Positions 32,620 through 43,301 of a stretch of 64,000 bases of DNA are shown here, piece by piece. The notes beneath the pieces were generated by a model, which searched no databases, was not told where the DNA came from, and saw only the letters and a list, made by a program, of their open reading frames with translations. Each line of letters begins with the position of its first letter. Position 1 is the first letter of the stretch. The position numbers and the translations under genes were made by a program. This DNA is from Vespula vulgaris (Eukaryota; Arthropoda; Insecta; Hymenoptera; Vespidae), in contig NC_066599.1 of assembly GCF_905475345.1 (NCBI RefSeq), forward strand, positions 2,357,001 to 2,421,000, written 5' to 3'.

Positions 32620-32661
32620 TATAATCTACTATAAGTAGATTTATATCGTACGTAGATTATA
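32620..32661. repeat. 10-bp perfect inverted repeat with alternative hairpin
   Basis: TATAATCTAC (32620-32629) and GTAGATTATA (32652-32661) are perfect reverse complements. AATCTACT-ATA-AGTAGATT, overlapping the left arm, forms an alternative 8-bp hairpin. It is AT-rich, so chance is plausible. Confidence 0.8.
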
Positions 32662-32821
32662 CTTACAGTGAGTACTTACTTTCCTTCAAAATTCTTCTCA
32701 TGTTCATCGAATGATCAACGTACCTTTTAAATCATCTTCACTTCTCATCTTTTCAATTCTCATTTGTTCTTTTTCTACTTTCTTTCTTCTCTTTCTCTTT
32801 CTTTTATATATATATACACAG

Positions 32822-32883
32822 ATTGGCAAAGAACACGCAATACCTTTCATCGAAATAACGCGATCGAGAGGTGCAGGAGGAGG
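32822..32883 (+). CDS. Possible 62-nt internal exon
   Basis: The segment is preceded by about 50 nt of nearly pure pyrimidine and TA sequence ending in ACACAG (AG at 32820-32821). It is followed by AGG|GTGAGTA (GT at 32884-32885), a strong donor. Read from its first base it is open throughout and encodes about 20 ordinary residues beginning IGKEHAIPFIEITRS. A second frame is also open. Sixty-two nucleotides is short but within the range of real exons. No neighbouring exon was identified, so chance remains likely. Confidence 0.2.
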
Positions 32884-33236
32884 GTGAGTAGAGGCATCAA
32901 CCGAGCGGCTCGTGCCCGCAGATTTACGATCGAAAAAATTCTTCGGGGTAAAGATGGAAGAAAGAAAGGCGCGTAAAAAGAAAAAAAGAAAAAAAGAAAG
33001 CTCGAAGAAAATAAAAGAAAAGAGAAGAGAATGGAGAGAAAAAGAAGGGAGAAAGAAGAAAAAGAGAAAGAAAAAGGAAGCAGAAAAGAAAAGAAAATGA
33101 TAGAGAAAGTAAGTAGAGAGAAACAGAGAGAGAAAGAAAGGAGAGGGGGTAAAGGGGTGAGTAGAGATAGGTAGATAGGTGATGGCACGAAGTAATATTA
33201 CCGGTAGCGCCATTAACGCCAACGGCAAAGCCATCG
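32884..33236. repeat. Long purine tract
   Basis: After about 50 bp of GC-balanced sequence, a nearly all-purine tract runs from about 32950 to 33165, with A-rich and GA-rich parts. The large minus-strand frames (up to 176 codons, Phe/Leu/Ser) are its shadows. Confidence 0.85.
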
Positions 33237-33480
33237 TGTGATGGTATAGTGATGGTATAGTGATGGCGATGGTGATGGTGGTGAACGGTGTCGTTCTTGA
33301 ACGCGCGCGCGCACAACCCTGTCACACTTCCGCGCTCGTTAAAAAACTCTCTCGGTTAGGTACATATCCGAATGCCTTGCGAAAAAAGAGAGCAAAAAAG
33401 AGAGAGAAAGAGAGGGATGAAGAGAAAAAGAAAGAAAGAGAGAGAGAAAGGAGAAAAAAGGATAAAAAAGGAGAGACTTC
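33237..33480. repeat. GTGATGGTATA duplication, GATGGT tract and purine tract
   Basis: Two copies of an 11-bp GATGGTATAGT unit and then GATGGC/GATGGT units at about 33240-33285. A GCGCGCGC run lies near 33303-33312. A GA/A-rich purine tract lies at about 33382-33475. Confidence 0.8.
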
Positions 33481-33585
33481 ACGAATGCCTTTGTAGAAGC
33501 CGCCATCGCGTGAAACGCCCTCTACGACGTATAACCACGTAAAGATACGCGTACATACATCATATATACATATATATATATTATC

Positions 33586-33617
<32 letters not shown>

Positions 33618-33767
33618 CGAATACATATGTACATGTATGAATATACACACGGTCCTTCGTGGTACACGCGCCATAAGTGCAGCATTTGGAAGGGGCAGAA
33701 GGAGAGGGAGAGGGAGGGTAGGTGGAAAAACGCTCTTCAAAACTTTCTATATTTTCATGCAAATTCT

Positions 33768-33808
<41 letters not shown>

Positions 33809-34160
33809 CTTTCAATCTCTCTCTTTCTCGCTGCCTTTTCTCTTTCTTCGACGCGCAAACATCGTTCCCTTTTTATTTCATCTTTCAGGAGAACTCACGC
33901 ACGCACCTACGTACGTACATACATACATACATACATACATATGCACGCACTTACGCACACACACACTTACGTACATATCACTTATAAATATGCGCGTTCA
34001 CGTACAACACACATTCGTCGCATCTCTTTTTCTCTCACTTTTCTTCTTTTTCTCTTTAATCCTCTCTCTCTCTCTCTTTCTTTCTTTTTCTCTTCTCTCT
34101 CGTTTTTATCTCTCTCTCTCTCTCTAAATCTTTTTCTCTCTTTCTATTTCTCTCTTTTTC
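33481..34160. repeat. (ACAT)n, G-rich, (CT)n and second (ACAT)n arrays
   Basis: (ACAT)n at 33583-33612, a GGGA-rich purine run at 33689-33722, (CT)n at 33775-33806, (ACAT)n at about 33912-33942 with CGTAC/ACGC flanks, and CT/CTTT tracts at 34024-34160. The plus-strand frames of up to 174 codons consist almost entirely of these arrays. Confidence 0.85.
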
Positions 34161-34430
34161 ATCGAGTTTGCGTAGCCATCGGAAAATTAGTATTCGACCG
34201 GGCACATCGGGACAACCTTTTTCGTATGCGGTACGTACATGAGTAGTACCTACGGTCTCTCAACGAAATACCGCGGGTACATCGTTCCAACTTTTTTCGA
34301 ACGATTTTTCCGGGATTTTTGTGTAGAAGTGTTCGCCTGTGGAAGAGAAATGCTTCCAGAGACGCTTTTGTTAAAGCACCTAGAACAGAGATAAATTTCT
34401 TCCTTTTCGTCGCCTCTACGATCACCTAAA
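34161..34430. other. Unique sequence with an 88-codon open frame
   Basis: The minus strand has an open frame at 34159-34425 of mixed, basic composition without simple repeats. There is no family resemblance, splice context or start context that I can recognise. More probably a chance frame in a GC-balanced island. Confidence 0.3.
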
Positions 34431-35395
34431 TCTATTTTTACTATTTTAACTCTTTTTCGTGGCGATCTTTTGCTCCTTTTTTCTATTTTTTCTTTCTATC
34501 TTTTTCTTTTCTTTTTTTTTTTAACGAAACTATCGATTGAGACGATATAGCAATGCAAGAAAATTCGATCGAATCAAGTTTTATAATTAAAAAAAGAAAG
34601 AGAAGAAAGAAAATGAAAATAAACAACAATATACATAAACACATCGTATATCTAAAAATGAATTAATATTATTATTAATAATTAATAATTATGTTGACTT
34701 CAAGTACTCACGGATTAAGTAAAAACGAATTCTTTCGTTGTATAACAAATTAACGAAGATTTTTATTTATTCTTAAAGCCCTTCTGATCGTATATAATTA
34801 TCATTCCTCAATTTATAATTGAATGATAAAAGTAAATTCACTATTAAATCAATACATTTTTTAATAAAAATGGTTCTCGTTTAAGCTTCATTTTTAATAA
34901 AATCTGTAGATTTAATTTAACGCGAGAAAAGCAATTAAAAGAGAAATAAAACATTGAGTTTACTCTTGAATTGAATATTTTTTTAATAATACGCAAAGAG
35001 AAAGAGAGAGACAAAAAGAGAGATATACGCTATTCAGCTTCATATTAATAAATTTAAATAAAAAAAATAAAATAAAATGAAATAACGTCATACTATTATC
35101 TCGCAGTGCAAGTTCCTCGTAACCGTTCCCACGCATATTCATTAATATCGACTAATACGCATCGGTGAGATTAAAATCTTTGCAAGGTATGAAAAGAGGA
35201 CGTTCGAAATATTTAAATCCGACTCTTCGTTAGATAAAGGAGTATATTTTATCTCCCAAGGTGAAAAATCACGAAGAAAGAGGGAGAGGTAAAGGAACAG
35301 GACAGATGGGAGGGGTAGAGGGTGGAAGATAGAAAAATCACGCGGATCTTAAAGATAAATAGTCGGTGTATTGTATTGAAATCCCTACGAGGACG
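34431..35395. other. AT-rich non-coding block
   Basis: T/C runs at about 34465-34522, ATTATTAATAATTAATAATTA at about 34667-34690 and a GA run at about 34997-35023. Otherwise plain AT-rich sequence. No gene recognised. Confidence 0.7.
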
Positions 35396-35404
35396 AGAAA
35401 CGAA

Positions 35405-35527
35405 GGAAAAGTAAAAAAAAAAAACAAAATGAAGAAGAAGAAAAAAAAACAAAAAAAAGAAAAGAAGAAGAACAAAGACAGAAAAAAAAGAAGAAAGAGA
35501 GAAAGAAAGAAAGAAAGAAAGAAAAAG
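35405..35527. repeat. A-rich purine tract
   Basis: About 120 bp almost entirely A and G, ending in (GAAA)n. It is the source of Lys-rich and Phe-rich frames on the two strands. Confidence 0.9.
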
Positions 35528-36035
35528 GGGTTAAAAAGACTTCTTTTCTGGATAAGAAAGCAGTGTAGTGCTATAACAAAGCTCCTTCCGTCCATCTCTT
35601 TAAGCTTCTGTCTTTTCTTGGACGTGTTATAGTAAGGCTCGGAACGTCAAAACTATACGTTGGATAAGACGTTGGTCCCTTTCAAAGCGGATTATAGCTT
35701 TTCCCTTCGGGGGTACCTTAGAGTTCGTCGTTGCTTCTAGATCCTCTAAAAGATCCTGAAAGTAGGAGAGAGAGAGAAAAAGAGAGAGAGAGAGAGAGAG
35801 AGAGAAATCTTCACATCTCGTTGTTGTGTATATATCCATCGTTTCGAAGAAAAAGCTTTTTCTTCTGACCTTCGTCGAATATCGTTTATCGTTTCGAAAA
35901 ATATCGAGTAAAAAGGGATGCAGTAGAAACATCAAGGTAGAAGATCTGAGAGAGGAAAAGAAAAACAAAAAAGAATGAAAGAAAAAATCAACGAAATGAA
36001 TGAAAAGAGAGATGAAAGAAAGAGTAGGGAAATAG
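35528..36035. other. Mixed block with a GA array
   Basis: (GA)n at 35766-35806, otherwise unique sequence and a purine-rich run at about 35942-36030. Part of the 243-codon minus-strand frame at 35627-36358, which is assembled from Ser-Leu, Tyr and Phe/Leu repeats and is not a gene. Confidence 0.7.
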
Positions 36036-36054
36036 TAACAACAACAACAAGAAC

Positions 36055-36106
<52 letters not shown>

Positions 36107-36107
36107 T
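36036..36107. repeat. (AAC)n to (AAT)n array
   Basis: AAC units change to AAT units, about 18 of them uninterrupted. Minus-strand frames read it as polyTyr or polyIle. Confidence 0.95.
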
Positions 36108-36480
36108 AGGTGTTCAAAAAAAGGAGGAGGTCGCGAGAGGATTCGGGAGATACTCTCAGCTAATTTTTCGCAGGCACGCTCGTTTATGATTCCTTTCCTC
36201 GTCTCGTATGCACCTTTCGAAGGTGCAAGTTGCAAGATAGATAGATAGATAGAGATTGAGAGAGGGAGAGGGAGAGAGAGAGAAAGAGAGAGAGAAAGAG
36301 CGCTTTTAAGTGATTGAACTCTCCATCGGAATACTCGTCGATATACACCCAGCGTCATTCATCAAACAAAGTGCGTCTTGGTCGGGGACCATTTCATAAA
36401 GTGAAATCCTTCAGTTTAAAACGTGGTCCTCTTTTTCTATTCGTGTGTATATGGTATGTGTGTGTGTGTATATATATATG
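36108..36480. other. Mixed block with a dyad and GA/GATA array
   Basis: TGCACCTT-TCG-AAGGTGCA, a perfect 8-bp inverted repeat with a three-base spacer, at 36209-36227. (GATA)n/(GA)n at 36236-36300. TG/TA words at about 36450-36480. No gene recognised. Confidence 0.7.
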
Positions 36481-38180
36481 TTTCACATGTATGTCGTCCG
36501 TATGTCGAAGTCAAACGAGGCCGACAGTGTTACGAAACCTTTTTGCTTTTTTCTTAAAATTTGTTCTTTTTTTCTTCACCATTTTTTCTCAAGAATATTT
36601 TCATTCTCTCACGACAATTCGTTCGTCATTCATAATTTCATAAGACAGACGTTTATATTCTACACAAAATATTAATTCATTCGAAGAGAAATTTTATTAA
36701 TGAATCAAGAAACAAGGAAAGAAGAAGAAAACGATATCGTAGAAATCATTATTTTATATTTATGAAAACACATACATACTTATATATACCTACATATTAC
36801 ATACGTGTCCATATATATATATATATATATTTTTATACACACGTACGAATTTATATTTCGGCGAACATAACGTTAATTCTTTCGTTCGAAAAAGAAAAGA
36901 AAAAGGAGAAGGAGGAGAAGGAAGAGTCTTTTACAAGACATTTATCAGTCATGGCGTGGAGTGTGTTAAATTAATCCTTGATGCTAAGCAGTAATATGTA
37001 TCTCCGAGTCTCAGCCCTTTCGCGTGTTCGTACCGTTGCCTTTTTTGTCCGTCCCTTCGAGATCGGTCTCGATGAGAACGTCCATTCCGTTTGGGATCTT
37101 TCTCAAAGAGAGGATGAGTTTTAACGGGTAAGATTCAAGACTTACGACGAGTATCTACACACTCACATACACGCACAGAAAAAAGAGAGAAAAAGAGAGA
37201 GAGAGAAACTTGCGTGTACGTATACGCTTACATGTATACGCATCCTACACCGAGACGTCAAAAACGCATCGTTTTATAAAAGACGTCAAAAAACGAGAAA
37301 CGATTTGTATATAGGCGCCCGCTAATCTCTTCGTCATTTCTATCCTTCAATGTTACCAAAGTACATAGCTTGGTATTTTAAATAGCCAGCCATCATTTAC
37401 TACGAACTTTATTAGATATCATTTGAGTATACGCCCAATTCATTCTTTTTAATCTTAATTTATTGTAGATATTCCGTTATCATACGAATGTATATATATA
37501 TATATGTACGTAGGAATGAATTTAAACGGGACATTTCTCACATTTTTTCTATATCGTATATATATATTGATAATTCGAAACATTGATTCGGAGGGAATAA
37601 AAAAGAAAAAGAAAGAAAGAAAGGTAAAGAGCATAAATCAAGAGATAAGCTTCGACCTTCCCACGTCCTCTCGTAACATCTAAATTTCTAATCGGTAGAC
37701 CTTCCTCTTTTCTCCCTCCCTCTTTTTTTTTCTTTTAGAATTTTAACCAAAAGTCATGCATGGATCCATCGGTAGTGTTTCTTGGAATAAGTCAATAAGA
37801 TAATGAATCTCTCAGGAATAGTGTGAGGAATGAAGATAATAGAGAAATCCAATTTCAATACATGGTAATACTATCAGTAAAATATATATGTATATACATA
37901 TATTATATACATATATATATAAAAAAAGAACATTTAAAATTTCTTCGATAAGATCGTAACAGAGGGACGGTACGATTTAAAGAAAATAATTAGCTCGGAT
38001 ACGTCTGAAGATTTATATCGAAATAACAATAATAGTTATCTTTATTGGAATTTTCAAAGATAATCGTCAAGTTGGTCGGTCCTCGCGATAAATTAAAGGG
38101 CTCTAAAGGTTATATCTCGTTCGTCCAAGAGAATCGAATACTAGTCTCAAATACAGGACTTCATCGTCGTCGTTCGTAAT
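36481..38180. other. AT-rich non-coding block
   Basis: Short TA arrays at about 36810-36832, 37490-37505, 37553-37568 and 37883-37922, a GA run at 37182-37206 and T/C tracts at about 37702-37738. A direct repeat of AGACGTCAAAAA occurs at about 37253 and 37281. No gene recognised. Confidence 0.7.
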
Positions 38181-38225
38181 CGTGTCCTACCAACTCAACC
38201 TTGGATATCCCGTCGTGCCACGATG

Positions 38226-38238
38226 GTTGCTTGGGTTC

Positions 38239-38270
<32 letters not shown>

Positions 38271-38299
38271 ACTGCTGCTTGCCTGCCTGCTTGCCTGCG
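38226..38299. repeat. (CTTG)n array with CCTG variants
   Basis: Tetranucleotide array of CTTG, with CTG/CCTG variants toward the 3' end. Its minus-strand translation is the Ser-Lys-Gln-Ala repeat of a 114-codon frame, which is therefore not taken as a gene. Confidence 0.95.
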
Positions 38300-38329
38300 C
38301 TTCTACATATCTACTACTAAAGCCGTTTG

Positions 38330-38480
38330 CCTGTTTGCTCGGGCCGCTCGCGCTTGGCTGCCAAGCGAGCGATGGGTATCTCGTAACCGAGGATAAATTG
38401 CCGTTATTTATACGCCTGTCACGCGCCTCATTGTCTCGTAGCTCACCGTCTAGCTCGTCCACGGTGAGGGAATATAAAAT
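38330..38480. promoter_or_regulatory. GC-rich island with two hairpins
   Basis: An imperfect hairpin at 38345-38371 (CGCTCG..CTTGG / CCAAGCGAGCG, two-base bulge, CTG loop). A perfect 8-bp inverted repeat follows (CTCACCGT at 38442-38449, ACGGTGAG at 38461-38468). The segment is CpG-rich and repeat-poor, between an array and a pyrimidine tract. Regulatory or structural role inferred. Confidence 0.25.
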
Positions 38481-38514
38481 AATAATAAAAGGCGGAGCTT
38501 GTTCTTTCTCCTCC

Positions 38515-38690
38515 TCATATCTTTCTCTCACTCTTTCTCTCTTCCTTTCTCTCTCATTCTTTCTTTTTCTCTGTCTGTCTTTCTCTTTTTTTTTTTAACT
38601 CTCTATCTCCATCTTCTTTTCTATTACGTTCTCTTTCTCCGTTTTTCTCTGTTCTCTCTCTCTCTCTTTCTCCGTTTCTTCCCTTTGGTC
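38515..38690. repeat. CT/CTTT pyrimidine tract
   Basis: About 170 bp almost entirely C and T, with CTGT and T-run interruptions. Confidence 0.9.
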
Positions 38691-39865
38691 TTTTCCAATC
38701 GTTCGCTCCTAACGACTGAGACGCCATCCACTAAAATCGACGATTATCTCCGCATTATCCCGCGAGTCATAGATCATTAACCATCGATCTATTCATACAT
38801 ATTTTCTCGTGATAATCTCATTCGAAAATTATTACTGAATGAATTTTCAATCTCAACGCTAATCGGCATACTAATCAACCGGTAACTAAATCTCTATCTA
38901 TCTTCATTAATTTAAGTTTATGGTAAAGTGTTTCTTTACGTAAAGGGAAAAGTTATAGTTGTCCATGTCGCTTTTATAAACGTTTGGTATAGTAAACTTA
39001 GGGAAGAGGACTTATCTCTTTATTTTTCTTCTTCTCTTTCTTCCTCTTATTCTTTTTTTAATTCGACGTCTTTCTTTCTCGTTTACCCACGGCTCGCTCG
39101 AGAGTTTTAATTCGTAGTGATAATAAAGCAATAACTTTGGTATGGTAAGATTAATGATTTGAAAGAAAAAGAAAAAAAATAGAGGAAGAGAGAGAAAGAG
39201 AGACAGAAGGAGAAAAACAAACTCTTCGAAAGATTTATTACCCGAGAAAAGAGCGAGTTAGATTATAACCATCGCGGAACATTGTCCACTCAACGAGAAC
39301 GAACGAAGCGAGTGCTTCGGAGCAAGTGTGTTGAAGAGAAAGACGAAGAAGACGAAGAAGAACAAGAAGAAGAACAAGAACACGAAGATGAGAAGAGAAG
39401 TCTACGAAAAAAGGAAGCATCTTGCGAGGTAGCAAGAAGGAGGGCCCGTAACTAACGCACCGTGAAATCCAGTGGGCACGCGCCATTTCACTTAGCCCAC
39501 GGCGGCTCCTTTTCCGTGTGAGAAGAAAGAGAAAGAGAGAGAGAAGGAGAGAAGGAGAACGTTTCTCCATCAGACTCGTCTCCGTCTCCTTCATCCTCCT
39601 TTTTCCTCGTGATTTCGTCCACCCGTAGCCCGGGGTCATCGATTGTGCCGTAACCCGCGCACACCAAAGAGAATCGTCTCGATCGTTTAAACATTCTCTG
39701 ACCTTTTGTCTCAGATCGTGGAACCCTTCGGACGATAATTATCAGAATTATCGTTCCTTAACGAACACCCGAGAAGATTTTCATTTTCATTCGTCTGACG
39801 ACGTTCCTCCGCGTCGTCGTGTCTAGACGTACTTACTTTTTCCAAGTTTTTTGCGCACGGAGAAA
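38691..39865. other. Unique sequence with purine tracts
   Basis: AT-rich to about 39160, a GA/A run at about 39160-39220, GAA/CAA units at about 39338-39395 and GA at about 39523-39560. GC-balanced sequence occurs at 39240-39330 and 39570-39850. A 68-codon minus-strand frame (39488-39694) has an acidic stretch but also runs into a CT-derived repeat. No gene called. Confidence 0.55.
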
Positions 39866-40135
39866 GGAGCGCGAAAAAAAGAAAGAAAAAAAAAAGAAAA
39901 AGAAAGAAAAAAGAGGAATGAAAAGGAATGGAAAGAAAGAAACAAGAAGATGGATAAAGGATATACGCGAAGAATCAAAGTGAACGTTTCTTTTTTTTTT
40001 CTATAATAGAAAAGAAAAAGAAAAAGAAAAGTAAAATAACGAAAGGTTATAAAAGAGGAGATTACGCTCGCATCGATATAAAATGATTTTTAAAAGCGAT
40101 TAATTCCCATGGAAAATAAAGTATCTACGATTTTA
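39866..40135. repeat. A-rich purine tracts
   Basis: Nearly all-purine runs at about 39870-39955 and 40008-40035, with AT-rich sequence between and after. Confidence 0.8.
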
Positions 40136-40139
40136 ATAA

Positions 40140-40530
40140 AACGTTCTCGTTGATTCTCGTCGTGAATAAGTAGATAGATAGATAGGCATTCAAACAATTA
40201 CGAATTATTCGTAATCGTTCCTTTGGTTGTATGGGAAATCGAGCAACGAACGAATCGTTTCTTATTAAGGGATTATGTACGATTCGTTCGCATTAATTTA
40301 CGTCCCTCAAAGGCGGTCATTGATTTAGGCAATTCGAGGGAAAAGAGATGTACGTACATATGTGTACATATATACATATAAAGAGAGAAAGAGAATAAGT
40401 GTGAGAGAGAAAAAAAGTGCACCCTTCGTTCGCGGGAAGTGCGAATCATTCGTTAATTTACGATTTTAATTGACAGCAAAGCGCGTTATTTCGCGGTGAT
40501 TACATTTTATCCGGTTTCCCATCGGTTCTC
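40140..40530. promoter_or_regulatory. Homeodomain-site-rich island, candidate enhancer
   Basis: Repeat-poor except for short TACGTACATA and GA runs near 40350-40415. It contains many ATTA cores and a TTTTAATTGACAG element at about 40472-40484, which joins a homeodomain core (TAATTG) to the TGACAG site of Hth/Meis-type TALE proteins. CGTTATTTCGCGGTGATTACATTTTAT follows. No frame. Enhancer role inferred from motif content. Confidence 0.25.
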
Positions 40531-41436
40531 CCCTTCTTTTGCTGTTTTCTTTTCTTTTTTTTTTTTTGTTCCTTCTCTCTTTTTTTTTTTTATCTTTCTC
40601 GTGCGCCTCGTAAGCACCATTGTTCTTTTATAGCTTGGAGCAACTGCTTTACTGTAAAAAAAAATGGGGGAAAAGAAAGAGAGAAAGTAAGTCAGACAAA
40701 AAAATACTCGTGGTAGAAGATTCCTTTTTTCTTTTTTTTTAACTGTTTTTTACTGTTTTTTTTTCTTCTTTTTTTTTTATCTAGCCCATTCACCTCCCGT
40801 GGAAATTTTTGATATTTGAGATAATTAATTAGAACGCGAAGACGAGATAGATTCGTTTAGATGTATTTTTCCTTGTTATAAAAAAAAAAAAAGAAAAAAA
40901 AGGAACAAAGATAAAAATGAAAATGAGGATAACAATGAGAAGAAATACAAAACGAAGTGTAATTCTTGCGTCGTTATTTTTTATGTTACACATTAAAATT
41001 CGAGTTTCTCGATGGACGTAAAAAAAAAACACAAACCGGAAGTTGACTTTGTTGATCCTTCCATTGTTCGTATAATCTTTAGGGTCAGAGAAAACAGCTT
41101 GGTACTGTTCGGACGATATAGTGTCACAAGACTAACACCGAGGACGAACAAACGTCTAACAAGAACGAATAGTATAGTGTTGTTCGTGCATAAACTTATC
41201 CTCTTTACGAGAGAAACGGTGTCGGTTTTCAACGACGCGTAGGCTGAAAACGTTCCAAAGTTGGTAACCAAAAACCAACGGTTGTTGTACCAAATAAAAA
41301 AATCTCTCTTGGTATTTACTCGGCTCACGTGCCAAAATTTTCTCGTGCTTGGTACGCCGCCATTCGTGATATTTCAAAAGATTCAAATGATTATTAAGAA
41401 ATTCCTCTCTGCTACGTAAAAGGAAAAAGGAAGAAA

Positions 41437-41440
<4 letters not shown>
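40531..41440. other. T/A-rich runs and a repeat-poor segment with open frames
   Basis: T-rich runs at about 40548-40597 and 40724-40780, and A runs near 40880-40900. The segment 40990-41400 is repeat-poor and carries open frames on both strands (76 codons plus; 111 and 166 codons minus), with no recognised family. GTTGGTAACCAAAAACCAAC gives a weak inverted repeat near 41260. Confidence 0.4.

Positions 41441-41442
<2 letters not shown>

Positions 41443-41491
<49 letters not shown>
41443..41491. repeat. (GA)n array
   Basis: A pure (GA)n of about 48 bp. Confidence 0.95.
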
Positions 41492-41494
<3 letters not shown>

Positions 41495-41892
41495 GAAAAA
41501 TAAAAAATATAAAGCAAAAAAAAAGAAATAGAAATAGACGGAAGATATTTTTGAAAAAAATATTATTATTCGTATATCACAGACGACTCGCCGTAATAAA
41601 AGAGATGGAACGACTGAAAATTTCCCCGGGTACGTTTTCTCATGGAAACTCTCCATTATGAAAAGAGGCGAGATCTTCTAGCAACATATATGTATATATA
41701 CATATATAATATATAATATATATATGTGTGTGTGCATATATCTATATACTCATCTATCACACGTACACATCTATCGCATCGAGAAAAGTATTAAATCCAT
41801 AGTAAAGAAAAGAGCATGTGTCGTTTTTGAACCGTACAGAAAACAATGCAACTCTCATAGCGTGAATTTCTCAGATATCTTCGATGACGTGT

Positions 41893-41931
<39 letters not shown>

Positions 41932-42345
41932 CTTTCCCTTTCTCTCTTTCTTTCTTTCTTTCTTTCTCTACGCCACTGAACACAATAAATTTCCATTCCG
42001 TCACACGCGTGTACGTATGCAGAAAAGTGCAGGAGAGGGTAAATAGAAAAAAACGGAGAAGAAAGAGAAGTAGAAGGATAAGAAGGAAGATGGAGAGAAG
42101 GAGAGGAAAGAAGAAGACAGAAGGAGGATAGAAAAAAGAGAGAAAAAAATTAAAAGAGGAAGGCACAACGACGAAACACGAATACATTTTACTTCTATCT
42201 CTTTCTATCTTTCGGTTCGGTTCATTCTTTCTCTTTCTTATTCATTCTGTCGGTAGCGTCTTGGAGAGTTCTCTCAACGTGCAGCCTGCCGAAGGGTCGA
42301 GGTGTGAACGAAGAACCACAAGTGCTCTGGAAAGGGCAGCCCTCC
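41492..42345. other. Mixed block with TA, CT and purine tracts
   Basis: Palindromic TATA/TGTA sequence at about 41685-41725, (CT)n/(CTTT)n at 41893-41970, an A/G tract at about 42040-42155 and GC-balanced sequence from 42245. No gene recognised. Confidence 0.65.
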
Positions 42346-42346
42346 G

Positions 42347-42387
<41 letters not shown>

Positions 42388-42730
42388 TGTGGGTAATCCA
42401 ATCCCTCTCACAGGACGACGACGACGGCAGCAGGCCGAGCCAAACCGTTGCACGGACGAGTTTTACAGAGTTACGCGTTTTCCTCCTCCCACGCCAAGTT
42501 TCACGTAGGAGGAAAGTATATACATATATACATACATATGTGTAATATATATATATATACATGAGAGCAATGCTAGCGGACACGAGCGAGCAACCGGCCT
42601 TAATCAGGCACCGTCGATCGGAGCGACGCCCTTCCATTACGGAGAAATCGTTTCAAGGGTTTCGAGTCGTTCCAATGTGTATGACTATACATATATACAT
42701 ACATATGTACGTACGTATGTACGTATCTAC
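42346..42730. other. (CT)n array, GC-rich segment and ATAC/GTAC words
   Basis: (CT)n at 42350-42383, GACGACGACGACGG at about 42414-42427, GC-balanced sequence to 42510, TA/TACA words at about 42518-42562, and a palindromic GTACGTACGTATGTACGTA stretch at about 42707-42725. No gene recognised. Confidence 0.65.
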
Positions 42731-43080
42731 TGACTAGGAGTGTTAAAGATCAATCTTTCTCTTTCTCTTTCTTTTATGTGTCGTACTTTGTACATGTACC
42801 TTCTCGATCCTTCGAAAAAGAGAGAAACGAGAATTATATTTATTGTAACAAGGATAGAATCAAATTTTACACATACAAAGTGATTACGTCGGATTATTGT
42901 CGATAACTTTCTCAAGGAAAAGTTTTCTTTTATTTTTTATTCATATCTGTACGATATGTGCGTAAAGAGAGAGAAAGAGAGAGATAGGATAACACGTTAT
43001 TTGACTAAAAATAAATGGAACGGATTGAAGATTTTAACCGTACAAGAATTACGCGTACCCACTAACGTTTTTACCAAAAG
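42731..43080. other. AT-rich sequence, no gene
   Basis: Contains short CT and GA runs at about 42757-42773 and 42967-42988. Nothing else of note. Confidence 0.65.
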
Positions 43081-43084
43081 CAAG

Positions 43085-43240
43085 AACTTTTTTGACACTA
43101 ATCTTATTCCAAGTCGAAAGTTTAAGTCGCCGTCGCGGAACTTTAATTAAAGCGTCGACCTTCGCCGGGCATCCTCCTAAATCTAAAGTTAACTAATTCG
43201 AGGATTCCAAGAAGTTGACCCGTCCGATCTTACTCTCTCG
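43085..43240. promoter_or_regulatory. Repeat-poor island with a CTTTAATTAAAG palindrome
   Basis: About 150 bp without simple repeats, containing the 12-bp palindrome CTTTAATTAAAG near 43141 (a double homeodomain core), CpG-rich flanks and GTTAACTAATTCG further on. It stands between AT-rich DNA and a (CT)n array. Regulatory role inferred. Confidence 0.25.
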
Positions 43241-43258
43241 CTCATTTAACTCGCTCTT

Positions 43259-43261
<3 letters not shown>

Positions 43262-43301
<40 letters not shown>

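Noticed and set aside
33722..34246. 174-codon plus-strand frame with Ser/Leu and Thr/Tyr/His repeats
   Set aside because: A direct translation of (CT)n and (ACAT)n arrays.
34159..34425. 88-codon minus-strand frame of ordinary composition
   Set aside because: No family, splice or start evidence; frames of this length are expected by chance in a window of this size.
35627..36358. 243-codon minus-strand open frame, the longest in the window
   Set aside because: It is assembled from (GA)n, (AAT)n and purine tracts read as Ser-Leu, polyTyr and Phe/Leu/Ser. The non-repeat parts resemble no protein and start context is lacking.
37866..37885. Similarity of TAATACTATCAGTAAA to the insect miR-8 sequence
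   Set aside because: Mismatch lies in the seed-adjacent region and no hairpin partner is present in the flanks.
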